Notes: generated by a model from the letters alone, not told the origin. A stretch of 64,000 bases of DNA from Streptacidiphilus albus JL83 (GCF_000744705.1 NZ_JQML01000001.1:7016017-7080016); one strand, 5' to 3'. Counted from the first letter of the stretch, positions 7,868-16,825 are shown. Program-made: numbers and translations.

Positions 7868-9735
7868 CGACCCCCGCGACCGACCACGGCGCAGCTGCCA
7901 CGTCGGCCACGTCGGCCACGTCGGCCACGTCGGCCACGTCGGCCATGTCGGCCATGTCGGCCACGGAGCCCGACGCGGTGGCCGCGTTGGCGGGCTGGCA
8001 GCTGCGGCCCGGGATCGCCGTCACTCCCTTGGTCGAGGGCATCCACCTGCGGGGCCGACGCTCCAGGGTCACGCTGGAGGGCAGCCGGGCGCTGCCCCGG
8101 CTGTGGCGAATGCTGGAGACGTCGCTGCGCACCGGTGACCACGCGGCGCTGCTGGGCGAGGCCCCGGCCGGCTCCCCGCTGCGCAAGGCGCTCGGCACCG
8201 TCGTCGACCAGTTGCACGCCCATGACCTGTTGGTCGAGCGGACGGCTGCGGCGGCGGACGGCCCTGTCGCCCGCTGGCTGCAGGCGACCGCCGACCATCC
8301 GGTCCCGGCAGCGGCGGCCATCGCCTCCGCGCGCCCGGAGGTGCAGGCCGCCGACGCCCGAAGCGCGCTGGCGCAGGCCGCCGGACGGGCGCTGGAGCGC
8401 TGCGGCTCGGCGCCCACGTACGTTGCCGGGAACGGCGTCGCCCCCGGTCGGATCGTCCTGGTCGCCCCGGCCGGGGGTGCGGCCGAGAGTGTCGCAGCGG
8501 GCCGGGAGCGCCGGTTGGCCGTTGCCGCCGGGCTGTCCGGCGGTACCGCGTTCGTCACCGCGCCCGGCAGTCCGGAGCAGGTGCGCGCGGACGCGGCGGC
8601 GCTGTCGGCCCGGCTCGGCCTGGTGCCGGACGCGGACCCGGCCCCAGCTGCTCCGGGCGCGCTGACGGCGCTGGTCGCCGGGGCCGCCGTCCAGCGGCTG
8701 CTCTGCGCCGTCGCCGGGCTGGCCGACCCGGCGGACGAGGGCGACGACCATCGGATCCTGCCGCACCGGCCGACCGTCCTGGTGGCCACCGACCGCCCCT
8801 CGCAGGCGGGTTACCACCCCTGGCTCGGTCCCGACCTGCTGGACCCGGATCGGGCGGCGGTGTCGGCCCCGCCCGACACCCTGGCCGAGGCGCTACGGCG
8901 GACGGCTGCTCTGGGCGACGAACTGGTCGGGGTGCTCGCCCTGCCGAAGCCGGGGGCGCTGCCCCAGCTGCCGGCAGCACTGGCGGCCTGCCCGGTGCCG
9001 GGTGGCGTCCTGGTCGCCGGCGCGGCACGGCTCGACCTGGCCCGACTCGACGCCGTCTGCCGGGCGGCCGAACTACGGCTGGCCGCAGAAGGGTTGAGTC
9101 CGGACGCGGCTCCGGGCGGCAGCCCCGGGATCGCGGTCGGCGTGGACGCCGGCCATGCCTGGGGACGTGCCCTGCGGCGGTCTGCCGGACTGACACCGCC
9201 GCGAGCCGATGGAGACCTGCCGGAGGGGGAGTGGCTCGCGCATCCGCAGGCGCGCCACTGGTGGACCACGCTCACTCGACGGCTGGGTGTCGATGCCGGG
9301 CTGCGTGTGGCACGGTGTGCCCCGGACGAGGACGTGTTCAACGCCGCTGTCCGCGATCGTTCGGGAGAGCTGCTGGGTCTTGCCGTGGAGGCCACCCCTG
9401 GTGACGCCGCTGCCTTCGCCGCGCTCGCCGCCACGGTGCACTGTCAGGTCTCGGCGCTGGATTTGACGCCCAGTCAACTGAGCTTGCCCAGTGGTGCTTC
9501 GGCTCCGATCACCGCAGCCGGGGCGGAGTACGCCGGATGGGAGGACGACGGCTGGACCAGCGGGTGGCTGGCCGGTGTCGCGGCCCGGGAGCCGGCGTTC
9601 CAGAAGGCCCTGCGCAGGCTGACCGGGTTGCGCGCCAGGCCGTGGGTGCCCGTCGCCGTGGACGCACGCACGGTGGCGGCCGGACTCCACGGCTGCGGCT
9701 TCGCCGTCCTGAGCACCGAGGAGGGTGCCCGGTGA
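7864..9735 (+). CDS. lazD-like: leader-binding RRE / E1-like partner protein (LazD/TbtF-like)
   Basis: A 623-residue protein starting at GTG 7864 within GTGA. After a repetitive Ser-Ala-Thr linker (residues about 13-35, from a 9-base tandem repeat) comes a winged-helix-like segment of about 75 residues (QLRPGIAVTPLVEGIHLRGRRS.. to ..LHAHDLLVER). This is the expected RiPP recognition element that binds the precursor leader. The remainder is Ala/Gly-rich with Rossmann-like strands (GRIVLVAPAGG, GIAVGVDAGHAWG) and looks like a degenerate ThiF/E1-type scaffold. In lactazole and thiomuracin pathways this component presents the precursor to the YcaO enzyme encoded immediately downstream. Function is assigned from position and architecture; sequence conservation in this family is low. 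Confidence 0.8.
   Translation: MTTPATDHGAAATSATSATSATSATSAMSAMSATEPDAVAALAGWQLRPGIAVTPLVEGIHLRGRRSRVTLEGSRALPRLWRMLETSLRTGDHAALLGEAPAGSPLRKALGTVVDQLHAHDLLVERTAAAADGPVARWLQATADHPVPAAAAIASARPEVQAADARSALAQAAGRALERCGSAPTYVAGNGVAPGRIVLVAPAGGAAESVAAGRERRLAVAAGLSGGTAFVTAPGSPEQVRADAAALSARLGLVPDADPAPAAPGALTALVAGAAVQRLLCAVAGLADPADEGDDHRILPHRPTVLVATDRPSQAGYHPWLGPDLLDPDRAAVSAPPDTLAEALRRTAALGDELVGVLALPKPGALPQLPAALAACPVPGGVLVAGAARLDLARLDAVCRAAELRLAAEGLSPDAAPGGSPGIAVGVDAGHAWGRALRRSAGLTPPRADGDLPEGEWLAHPQARHWWTTLTRRLGVDAGLRVARCAPDEDVFNAAVRDRSGELLGLAVEATPGDAAAFAALAATVHCQVSALDLTPSQLSLPSGASAPITAAGAEYAGWEDDGWTSGWLAGVAAREPAFQKALRRLTGLRARPWVPVAVDARTVAAGLHGCGFAVLSTEEGAR
7902..7964 (+). repeat. 9-base tandem repeat inside lazD homologue
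   Basis: Seven consecutive copies of GTCGGCCAC (copies 5 and 6 read GTCGGCCAT) encode a Ser-Ala-Thr/Met linker near the N-terminus of the LazD-like protein. The unit is in frame, so gain or loss of copies changes only the linker length before the predicted leader-binding domain. Confidence 0.95.
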
Positions 9736-11687
9736 CCGTGCACACCGGACCCGCACCGATCCCGCCCGCGCCGGTTCTGGCCGGACTGCTGCCGGAGGTA
9801 CCGGTGCTGGACGCGGCGGCCGCCCTGGCGTCCACCGGCGGCACCGCGGTGGTCCTGCTGGAGGAGTGGACGCTGGGCCTGGCCGAGGAGTTGAGCCGCC
9901 ATGCGCTCGGCCACCCGGTGGTGCACGTCCCGGTCTGCTCGGACGGCGCGCTGACCGTCGTCGGCCCGGTGCTGCGTCCCGGCGCAGCAGCCTGTCTGAG
10001 CTGTACGGAGTACCAGCGGCTGGCCACCACCGGGGGCCGCGTCCCGTGGCGGAGCCCGACACTGGCCCTGGCCGGGCTGCCCTCACCCGCCCTGGCGGAG
10101 GCGATCGGCGCACTGGCCATGGAACTGCTGGCGGCGGAGTTGCCCGTGGCGGAGCCGCCGGCGGCCGGGTCCGGGGCCGACCGGGGTTCCACCGTGTGGA
10201 TCGTGCACAACGGCCGCGCCACCTGGACCAGTCACCGGGTCCGCCCGGTCGGCGGCTGCGAGGTCTGCCGTCCGCTGCCGGCCGACAGCGAACAGCGGGC
10301 CGCGATCCCTGACGTGCCGCGCCCGCTGCCCGACCCGTCCGTGCTGCGCGGGGCCAACTCCCTTACCGGACATGCGGAGCTGCGGGACTTCCTGTACGAC
10401 GAGCGCTTCGGCCCGGTCCGCCGGCTGGGCCGGAACGAGCAGGCCGGCTTCGGTCTCAGCAGTGCGTACGTCACCGACGGCCGGATGGCGGAGGACGGCG
10501 GCTACGGCCGGGCCGCCGACTTCGAGAGCAGCGAGCGGGTGGCTCTCTTCGAGGCCGTCGAGCGGCTTGCCGGGATGAGCCCCACCGGCCACCGCACTGC
10601 CCTGCGGGCCTCGTTCGCCTCGCTGGGCCCGGAACGCGCGGCGGACCCGGAACGGCTCGGCCTGCCGGACCCCGCCTATCAGGGACATCCGGCATCGGTG
10701 ACGGTGCCGTACCACCCGGAGCTCGAACTCGACTGGGTTCACGGCTGGTCGCTCACCCGTGGCCGCTCGGTGGCGGTCCCCGAGCACGTCGCCCACTGGG
10801 ACGTTCCGGGGCCCGACCGCCCGCGCGTGGTCTACGAGTCCTCCAACGGCTGCGCTCTGGGCAACAGCCTCCAGGAGGCCGCTCTGTACGGACTGTTCGA
10901 GGTGGCCGAGCGCGACGCGTTCCTGATGGCCTGGTACGCGGCCACCCCGCTGCGTCGGGTAGCCGTGCCCGACGGCGATCCCGAGACCGTCCAACTCGTC
11001 GACCGGGCCGCACTGCTGGGATACGAGACGGTCCTGCTGGACGCCACCAACGACTTCGGCGTCCCGGCGGTGCTCGCCGTCTGCCGCTACCGGGGCAGCC
11101 ACCCGGATGCCCCGTTGGCGTTCCTGGCGGCCGGGGCGCACCACGACCCACGCACCGCCATCCGCTCGGCCCTGGTCGAGGTGGTGGTCAACGTCCACGA
11201 GGCCGCCCAGCGGGCGCTCGCCCCCGGACGGCCGCGAGCCCCGGAACGGCTGCGTCCGATGCTGGAACAGCCCGAACTCGTGGTCTCCCTCGACGACCAC
11301 GTCGGCCTGGGCACCCTCCCGGAGACCCAGGACCGGCTGAACGTCCTGGTCGCCGATGCTCCGGAGCTGGACTGGCGTCGGGCCTGGCCGGGGGCGCCGG
11401 AGCCGGTGACCGACCTGACCGCACTGCTGACCGGGACCGTGCGGCGGCTGGCCGGAGCAGGGCTTGAGGTGATCGCCGTCGGCGTGGACGAACCCGGTGC
11501 GCGCGACCGGCTCGGTCTGCACTGCGTCAAGGTCGTCGTGCCCGGTTCGCTGCCGATGACCTTCGGACACGTCAACCACCGCACCCGGGGGCTGCCCCGG
11601 CTGCTGGAGGTCCCGCATCGACTGGGGCGTGCCGAACGAACCTTGCGCTACGAGGAGTTGACCATCCACCCGCACCCCTTCCCCTGA
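9732..11687 (+). CDS. lazE-like: YcaO azoline cyclodehydratase (LazE/TbtG-like)
   Basis: A 651-residue protein starting at GTG 9732, overlapping the previous stop by 4 bases; the longer open frame to 9537 runs inside lazD and is rejected. The N-terminal 200 residues carry two CxxC pairs, CLSC (88-91) and CEVC (176-179), a likely structural zinc site left from an E1-like domain. The YcaO domain follows: ERVALFEAVERLAG, then GCALGNSLQEAALYGLFEVAERDAF (ATP/Mg site acidic residues), RSALVEVVVNVHEA, and a C-terminal HPHPFP, the PxPxP-type tail typical of azoline-forming YcaO proteins. It should use ATP to cyclise Cys (and Ser11) of the precursors to thiazolines/oxazolines, with LazD supplying the substrate. 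Confidence 0.93.
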   Translation: MTVHTGPAPIPPAPVLAGLLPEVPVLDAAAALASTGGTAVVLLEEWTLGLAEELSRHALGHPVVHVPVCSDGALTVVGPVLRPGAAACLSCTEYQRLATTGGRVPWRSPTLALAGLPSPALAEAIGALAMELLAAELPVAEPPAAGSGADRGSTVWIVHNGRATWTSHRVRPVGGCEVCRPLPADSEQRAAIPDVPRPLPDPSVLRGANSLTGHAELRDFLYDERFGPVRRLGRNEQAGFGLSSAYVTDGRMAEDGGYGRAADFESSERVALFEAVERLAGMSPTGHRTALRASFASLGPERAADPERLGLPDPAYQGHPASVTVPYHPELELDWVHGWSLTRGRSVAVPEHVAHWDVPGPDRPRVVYESSNGCALGNSLQEAALYGLFEVAERDAFLMAWYAATPLRRVAVPDGDPETVQLVDRAALLGYETVLLDATNDFGVPAVLAVCRYRGSHPDAPLAFLAAGAHHDPRTAIRSALVEVVVNVHEAAQRALAPGRPRAPERLRPMLEQPELVVSLDDHVGLGTLPETQDRLNVLVADAPELDWRRAWPGAPEPVTDLTALLTGTVRRLAGAGLEVIAVGVDEPGARDRLGLHCVKVVVPGSLPMTFGHVNHRTRGLPRLLEVPHRLGRAERTLRYEELTIHPHPFP

Positions 11688-11696
11688 GGACTCCGC

Positions 11697-13484
11697 GTGA
11701 CTCACGGCCCCGACACCGGCGACCGCGTTGCGGACCGCCCCATCGCCGACGGCTCCCTCGACTGGCAGAGCTTCCATGTGTTCCTGCACACCGACATCGC
11801 CGAGGCCGATGCCTTTCTGCGGGAGGACCTCGCCCCGCTGCTGGACGCACTGACCACCGGCCGGGAGGGCGCCGGGTGGTTCTTCATCCGCTACGGCGAG
11901 GGGGGTCCGCATGTGCGGGTCCGCGTGCGCGGCCTGGGTGCCGCCGTCGCCGGACTGCCGGCGGACCTGTCCCGGCTGGCCGGGGCGAGGACCGCCGTCG
12001 ACGGCCCATGGCCGTCCCGCCACGGGGAGGTCCGGGCGGTGCCGTACGTCCCGGAGACCGGACGCTACGGGGGACCGCTCGCCCTCCCGGTCGCCGAGGA
12101 GGTCTTCGTCGGATCGTCCCGGGTGGCGGTCCAGGCGCTCCGTCAGATGGCTGCTGGCGAGGCCAGGTTGACGCTGGCCAGCGACATCGCACATGCCACC
12201 GCCCTGGCTCTGGGCCTGGATCGGCTGGCCGCCGCCCAATGGCTGCGACGGCACGCGTCCGGCTGGCGCTGGGCCGCCGAAGTCGCCCTGCTGCCGAGCC
12301 ATGTGGTGCACTCCAAGGTCAACTCGGTCTTCGCGCTGCAGCACGGGGCGCTGTTGCGTCGGGAGGAGACGCTGCGGGAGAGCCTGGAGCTCGGCACCGG
12401 CGCGCCCTGGCTGAGCGACTGGGCGGAGCAGGTGCGTGCCGCCGACAGGAGGTTGCGCGAGATCCGCTCGGCGACGACCCGGACCGAAGCCGGGGCCGAA
12501 GCCGAAACCGGGGCCGAGGCAACGCTGCTGTGGGTCTGGGGGTCCCAACTCCACATGCTGCTCAACCGCCTCGGGGTCACCCCCGACGAGGAGCGCGCCG
12601 TGTGCCGCCTCGCCGCCCGGACCCTGCTCGACCCGGGCGAGGAGCCCTCCTTCTTCCCGAGCGGGCACCTGGCACCTGACCGCCAGTACCTGGAGCGGAG
12701 CAAGTTCCAGATCGGGCGGATGACGGACAGCGCGGTACGGTCCCTGCCGACGTCGCCTCCGACCTCCTCACTGACCGTCGGCAACGGCCGACTGGCCCTG
12801 GCGGAGACCGCCCTGCCCGCCGAACCGCTGCCCGAGATGTCGCTGCACGCGGCGCTGACCGGCCGCACCTCCGCCCGTGGCCCGCTCACCGGCCCGCTGA
12901 CCGCCGCCCAGCTCGGCGCCCTGCTGTGGAGCGCGTACGCCGAGAGCCACCGCTCCCGGCGGCAGCTGCCCGACGGCACCGCCTGGACCTCCACCCACCG
13001 GCCCTACCCGAGCGCGGGCGCCCTCTACACCGCGCGGTTGCGACTGGTCGTCCTCGACGTGGACGGCCTGTCGGCGGGCACCTACGAATGCGTCCCGCAG
13101 CGCCGTTCGCTGGCCCGGGTCGGTCCGGCGCCGTCGGTGGAGGAGGTCAGGACGCTCTCCTCGTACTTCAACCGCTCCCCGGACGACCCCGACTGGATCG
13201 GCGTCGACGGGATTCCCGTCCTGATCGGCCTCTACCTGGACCTCGACCTGCTGCGTCGGCGCTACGGCCTGCGGGCGCTCCGGCTGGGCCTGCTGGAGGC
13301 CGGGCACCTCGCCCAGACCCTGCTGCTCACCGCCACCGCGCTGGGCCTGGCCACCACCACCATGAGCGGCTTCCACGACGACCTCGCCCATGAACTGCTC
13401 GGGCTGGACGATCTGGACCACCCCCTCCAGTACCTCCTCCCGCTGGGCCGCCGGACGGCCGAACCCCGGGCAGTATCGCGCTGA
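11697..13484 (+). CDS. lazF-like: bifunctional glutamate elimination plus azoline dehydrogenase (LazF-like fusion)
   Basis: A 595-residue fusion. Residues about 20-310 form a LanB C-terminal (SpaB-C) elimination domain, seen in WQSFHVFLHTD followed by GAGWFFIRYGEGGPHVRVRVRG. It should remove glutamate from the glutamylated serines made by the LazB homologue to give dehydroalanine. Residues about 370-590 are a SagB-type FMN nitroreductase-fold dehydrogenase (STHRPYPSAGALY, then LGLLEAGHLAQTLLLTATALGLATT), which oxidises azolines to azoles. The same fusion is what I remember for lactazole LazF; in thiomuracin the two activities are separate proteins, so the fusion supports the lactazole-type assignment. 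GTG start, 9 bases after the lazE stop. No transporter or immunity gene follows. Confidence 0.9.
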   Translation: MTHGPDTGDRVADRPIADGSLDWQSFHVFLHTDIAEADAFLREDLAPLLDALTTGREGAGWFFIRYGEGGPHVRVRVRGLGAAVAGLPADLSRLAGARTAVDGPWPSRHGEVRAVPYVPETGRYGGPLALPVAEEVFVGSSRVAVQALRQMAAGEARLTLASDIAHATALALGLDRLAAAQWLRRHASGWRWAAEVALLPSHVVHSKVNSVFALQHGALLRREETLRESLELGTGAPWLSDWAEQVRAADRRLREIRSATTRTEAGAEAETGAEATLLWVWGSQLHMLLNRLGVTPDEERAVCRLAARTLLDPGEEPSFFPSGHLAPDRQYLERSKFQIGRMTDSAVRSLPTSPPTSSLTVGNGRLALAETALPAEPLPEMSLHAALTGRTSARGPLTGPLTAAQLGALLWSAYAESHRSRRQLPDGTAWTSTHRPYPSAGALYTARLRLVVLDVDGLSAGTYECVPQRRSLARVGPAPSVEEVRTLSSYFNRSPDDPDWIGVDGIPVLIGLYLDLDLLRRRYGLRALRLGLLEAGHLAQTLLLTATALGLATTTMSGFHDDLAHELLGLDDLDHPLQYLLPLGRRTAEPRAVSR

Positions 13485-13781
13485 CGGGCCGTTCCGCGGC
13501 GGCCCGCTCCTCCGGGGGCGGGCACTGTGCATCCCGTGCAGCACCGTCCGGCACCGTCCGGCGGCGGCCGCCGTACTGGAACTGACAGTGACTCAATATC
13601 CTTTGCTGGCAACCGTGTACGCCGGAGCAAGGTAGTCTCGTCACCCCCGAGTCGCGGTAGGTTCCGGCGACTCGGAGCGCTGTGCGCCAGATGGCGTATA
13701 CATGCCGCCGTAGCCGCACTTCCATAGGTACGGGCCACCGAGGCCGAGGAAGACATTCAGCCACGCACGGGGAGAACTTGC
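13485..13781. other. intergenic region between thiopeptide cluster and defence-like island
   Basis: No gene is seen in these 297 bases. A weak inverted repeat (GGGCCG..CGGCCC, 13486-13505) right after the lazF stop could end transcription. The second half is less GC-rich (around 13590-13640, AATATCCTTTGCTGG) and is the likely place for the promoter of the downstream operon, but no consensus hexamers are convincing. Confidence 0.4.
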
Positions 13782-14546
13782 ATGACAGTCGACGCGTTGC
13801 ACCGATGGATCATGGTGCTGGACGTCGAGGGCTTCAGTACCCTCCTGGACCCGGCACAGGGGATGCTGCGCGAGGAGATGTACCGGGTACTCGACGAGTC
13901 CCAGGCGGAGGCCGGACTCGCCGCGGGCGACCTGGACGTGGAGGACCGCGGGGACGGGGCCCTGCTGGTCGCCCGCCCGGACCTTCCGCCCCGCCTGCTC
14001 GCAGGGCGCTTCGTCCGCGCCCTGCACGACGTCCTCCAGGAGAGGTCACAGGGCACCGACTCCGGACACGGCCTCCGGCTCCGGCTGTCGATGCATCAAG
14101 GGCTGGCGTCTCCGGACCCACGGGGGTGGTCCGGAGACGCCGTCAACATGGCCTTCCGCCTGGTGGACTGTGAGCCGCTGCGGGAGGTGCTGCGGTCGGC
14201 CGTCGGCGCGCCGCTGGTCTTCGCCGTGTCCGACACGGTCTTCCACGACGTCATCCGACACAGTTACCGCTCGATGGACCCGGCGGCCTACCTTCCCGCG
14301 GACATCGAGGTCAAGCACGGCGTCCGGACGCGTGTCTGGATCACCGTCCCCGGCTGCCCGGCACCGCCCGGCCTGGACCGGCCCGTTGCGCGCCCCGGCA
14401 CCGCCACGTCCGAGTCGGCCCCGCCCTCGGCGGCGCGCAGCGGGGGCGCCCGGTCCACCATGTTCCACATCGGGACCGTGCAGGGGGACGCGGTCGGCCA
14501 CAACAAGTACGTCGGTGTGGAGCCACCGCACCGGGGTGACCGATGA
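13782..14546 (+). CDS. class III nucleotide cyclase-like protein with a short C-terminal motif shared with its neighbour
   Basis: A 254-residue protein. Residues 1-180 look like a class III adenylate/guanylate cyclase domain. The first metal-binding Asp is Asp14 in LDVEGFS, the second is Asp58 in RGDG, and the transition-state Asn/Arg pair is Asn122 and Arg126 in GDAVNMAFR. Since these are all present it may be catalytically active; purine or pyrimidine specificity cannot be read. The tail is disordered (Pro/Ser/Ala) and ends with FHIGTVQGDAVGHNKY (228-243), which resembles a motif near the N-terminus of the next protein. Its stop overlaps the ATPase start (ATGA), so the two are translationally coupled. 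With the Pycsar-type effector encoded at 22.7-23.2 kb, a second-messenger role in phage defence is plausible but inferred. Confidence 0.7.
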   Translation: MTVDALHRWIMVLDVEGFSTLLDPAQGMLREEMYRVLDESQAEAGLAAGDLDVEDRGDGALLVARPDLPPRLLAGRFVRALHDVLQERSQGTDSGHGLRLRLSMHQGLASPDPRGWSGDAVNMAFRLVDCEPLREVLRSAVGAPLVFAVSDTVFHDVIRHSYRSMDPAAYLPADIEVKHGVRTRVWITVPGCPAPPGLDRPVARPGTATSESAPPSAARSGGARSTMFHIGTVQGDAVGHNKYVGVEPPHRGDR

Positions 14547-16825
14547 GTCCCGCCGCGGAGGCCCTGACCTCCGGCGCCGCGGCCGGCGGCGCGTCGGCGG
14601 ACGGTGCCGGCACAGGTGCCGACCCCGGCGGGGCCGGCCCGGGGGGCGCGGGCGCGGGGGAGAAGCCCGGGGGGTCCGGCCCGGGGGCGACGGCGTCCGG
14701 CTCGGCGCAGGAGAAGCCCGACACGGCCGAGTCGGACGCCGAGGCCTCGGACGCCACCGGGGGCTTCGGCCGGGGCGCCTTCCGTCACGAGGCCCGGCAG
14801 GACGCCTACAGCAATGTCGGCGGCGACTTCATCGCGGGCGACAAGTACGAGTTCTTCGCGGGCAACGCCCGGCGGCGGCCTGCCCGCCTCTCGCCACTGC
14901 TGGTGGACCGGGCGCAACACGCCTTCGTCGAGCCGGCGGGCTGGCCCGAGGTGCGCGCCGCCCTCGCCAAGCGGCGGATCGTGATCCTGCGCGCGCCCGA
15001 AGGCTGGGGCAAGACCACCGCGTCCATCAGGCTGCTCCTCGGCCGCACCCACCACCAGCTCTTCAGCCTGGGCCGGGACACCCCTCCGTCCGAGCTGCCG
15101 CAGCTGGTGGACGCCAACGTGGACCAACTGCGTGGCGCCGGGATGCTGCTCGACCGGCCCGCTCGCAGCAGCGGTCTGACCGTCGCCGTCCTCCACGCCA
15201 TGGAGGACAGCCTGGAGCGGATCGACGCCCGGATGGTCGTCACGCAGGTGACGGACTCCGGGATGGACGACGCGGAGCTGCTCGACCACGTCGTCACCCT
15301 CGAAGGCCGTCCGGACCTGTCCGTTCTGGTCGAGCGGTTCCTCAAGTGGCGGCTCGGCCCCGACCAGGCCGCCCGACTGCACGCCGACCCGGACGTGAAG
15401 CAGCTGCTGGAGAGCCACCTCGGCCCGGAGTCCACCGCCAAGCTCGCGGCTGACCTGGCCTCGGCGCTGGTCGACGAGGTGGAGGCGGCCGACGCCGAGC
15501 TGCCCGACCTCGGGCGGGTCCGCAGCCGGCTGGCGAGCCGCAGCGTGGAGGACTTCGAGATCTGGATCGAGGGGCTGCGCGATCCCCGCCTGCACAGCCA
15601 TGCCATCGCCCTGGCCGTGCTCAACGGCCTTCCGCACGAGCAGATCGCGGCTGCCACCCGACTGCTGCAGCGGGCGCTGCTGCGCAGGGACGACCCCCTG
15701 GCCCAGGCCCCGCAGGACGACGAGAGCGCCGCCCGCGCGGTGCCCGATCCGTACGGGCTGCCGCTGCGGCGCCGACTCGCCCTGCTGCGGGCACAGACGA
15801 GCACTACCCCGGTGCGCACTGCCGTCGGCCGGGTGCCCGCCACCTCGGTCGACTATCAGGACCCGAGCTATCCGGCCCAGGTCATCCTGCACACCTGGTG
15901 CGAGTACCAGGTCCAGGACGTGCTGCTCGGCTGGCTCGGACGACTGGCCGAGGACGCCTCGGAGCAGGTGCGGATCTACGCCGGGGTCGCCCTCGGCCTG
16001 CTGGCCTGCCGGTCGTTCGAGTACGTCACCGACCACCTGCTGCGACCCTGGGCACACCGGGGCGACCGCAACCAGCGGAACACGGTCGCCTACGCCCTGT
16101 CCGTGTGCGTCCACGACGAGCGGCTACGGCCGGTGGTCGAGGACCTGGCGCGGGCCTGGCACCGCGACGACGACCTCAACACGCAGGCCACGGCCGCGCG
16201 GGTGTACGGCGTGGCCCTCGGCGGGGCAGCCCCGATGGCCGCCATCGACGCGCTCGTCCGGTTGACCCCGGTCGAGAGCATCGGGGTCGCCGTGGCCGTC
16301 GGCGACAGCCTGACCGACGTCCTCACCGAGCACACGGCTCTGGCGACCGCGGTGCTGATGCGGCTCCACCAGTCGCTGGCAGACCGGCAGTCCCGCCCGA
16401 GCGCCCTGCTCGCCTTCCTCATCGTGGCGGCACAGCTGGTCGCCCCGGTGGGCGGCGAAGGCGCGGAGGCGGGCGGAGCGGCCGAGGTGCAGTGGCCGGG
16501 CCTGCTGCGCCACGCGGATCTCCGTCCGGAGTCCCGCGCGCTGCTCGTGGAGCTCTGGCGCACCGCCCTGAACGAACCGATCCACCACGTCGAGGCGGCC
16601 CAGGTGCTGCGTACCTGGGCCGCGCGGTCGGGCACGGACCGCCCGCTGAGCGAGGCGTTCCTGCGCCTCGTCGAGGCCGCCACCCACGACAACGCCCGCA
16701 CCACGGCGATCATCCAACGCTGCGCGGCCGAGTGGGCGCAGGAGATCGGATCGCCCCAGGCCGCCTGCGCCGCAGAAGTCACCGCTCGGCTCTCCGGGAG
16801 CCGGGCCGCCCAGAAGGTTCCGTGA
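14543..16825 (+). CDS. P-loop STAND-like ATPase with HEAT-like C-terminal region
   Basis: A 760-residue protein. Residues 1-85 are a disordered Gly/Ala/Ser stretch. At about 88-106 is DAYSNVGGDFIAGDKYEFF, which matches the end of the upstream cyclase-like protein in the pattern V-x-G-D-x4-(N/D)-K-Y. A Walker A motif, APEGWGKTT, lies near 152-160 in the sequence RIVILRAPEGWGKTTASIRLL, as in STAND/NACHT-like or AAA-type sensors; I could not place Walker B with certainty. The C-terminal half (about 430-740) is a run of paired amphipathic helices with the look of HEAT/ARM repeats, a usual ligand-sensing part in such proteins. Expected role: a nucleotide-dependent switch that senses a trigger and recruits or activates its partner. 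It overlaps both neighbours, so it is part of one operon. Confidence 0.68.
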   Translation: MSPAAEALTSGAAAGGASADGAGTGADPGGAGPGGAGAGEKPGGSGPGATASGSAQEKPDTAESDAEASDATGGFGRGAFRHEARQDAYSNVGGDFIAGDKYEFFAGNARRRPARLSPLLVDRAQHAFVEPAGWPEVRAALAKRRIVILRAPEGWGKTTASIRLLLGRTHHQLFSLGRDTPPSELPQLVDANVDQLRGAGMLLDRPARSSGLTVAVLHAMEDSLERIDARMVVTQVTDSGMDDAELLDHVVTLEGRPDLSVLVERFLKWRLGPDQAARLHADPDVKQLLESHLGPESTAKLAADLASALVDEVEAADAELPDLGRVRSRLASRSVEDFEIWIEGLRDPRLHSHAIALAVLNGLPHEQIAAATRLLQRALLRRDDPLAQAPQDDESAARAVPDPYGLPLRRRLALLRAQTSTTPVRTAVGRVPATSVDYQDPSYPAQVILHTWCEYQVQDVLLGWLGRLAEDASEQVRIYAGVALGLLACRSFEYVTDHLLRPWAHRGDRNQRNTVAYALSVCVHDERLRPVVEDLARAWHRDDDLNTQATAARVYGVALGGAAPMAAIDALVRLTPVESIGVAVAVGDSLTDVLTEHTALATAVLMRLHQSLADRQSRPSALLAFLIVAAQLVAPVGGEGAEAGGAAEVQWPGLLRHADLRPESRALLVELWRTALNEPIHHVEAAQVLRTWAARSGTDRPLSEAFLRLVEAATHDNARTTAIIQRCAAEWAQEIGSPQAACAAEVTARLSGSRAAQKVP

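Noticed and set aside
10083..12668. Long antisense open frame (861 codons) opposite lazE and lazF
   Set aside because: Same reason: the plus strand encodes clear YcaO and LazF domains; the antisense product is compositionally biased.
3066..13484. Lanthipeptide cluster interpretation of the LanB-like genes
   Set aside because: No LanC cyclase is present; the YcaO, RRE/E1-like and SagB-type dehydrogenase genes and the precursor cores fit thiopeptides.
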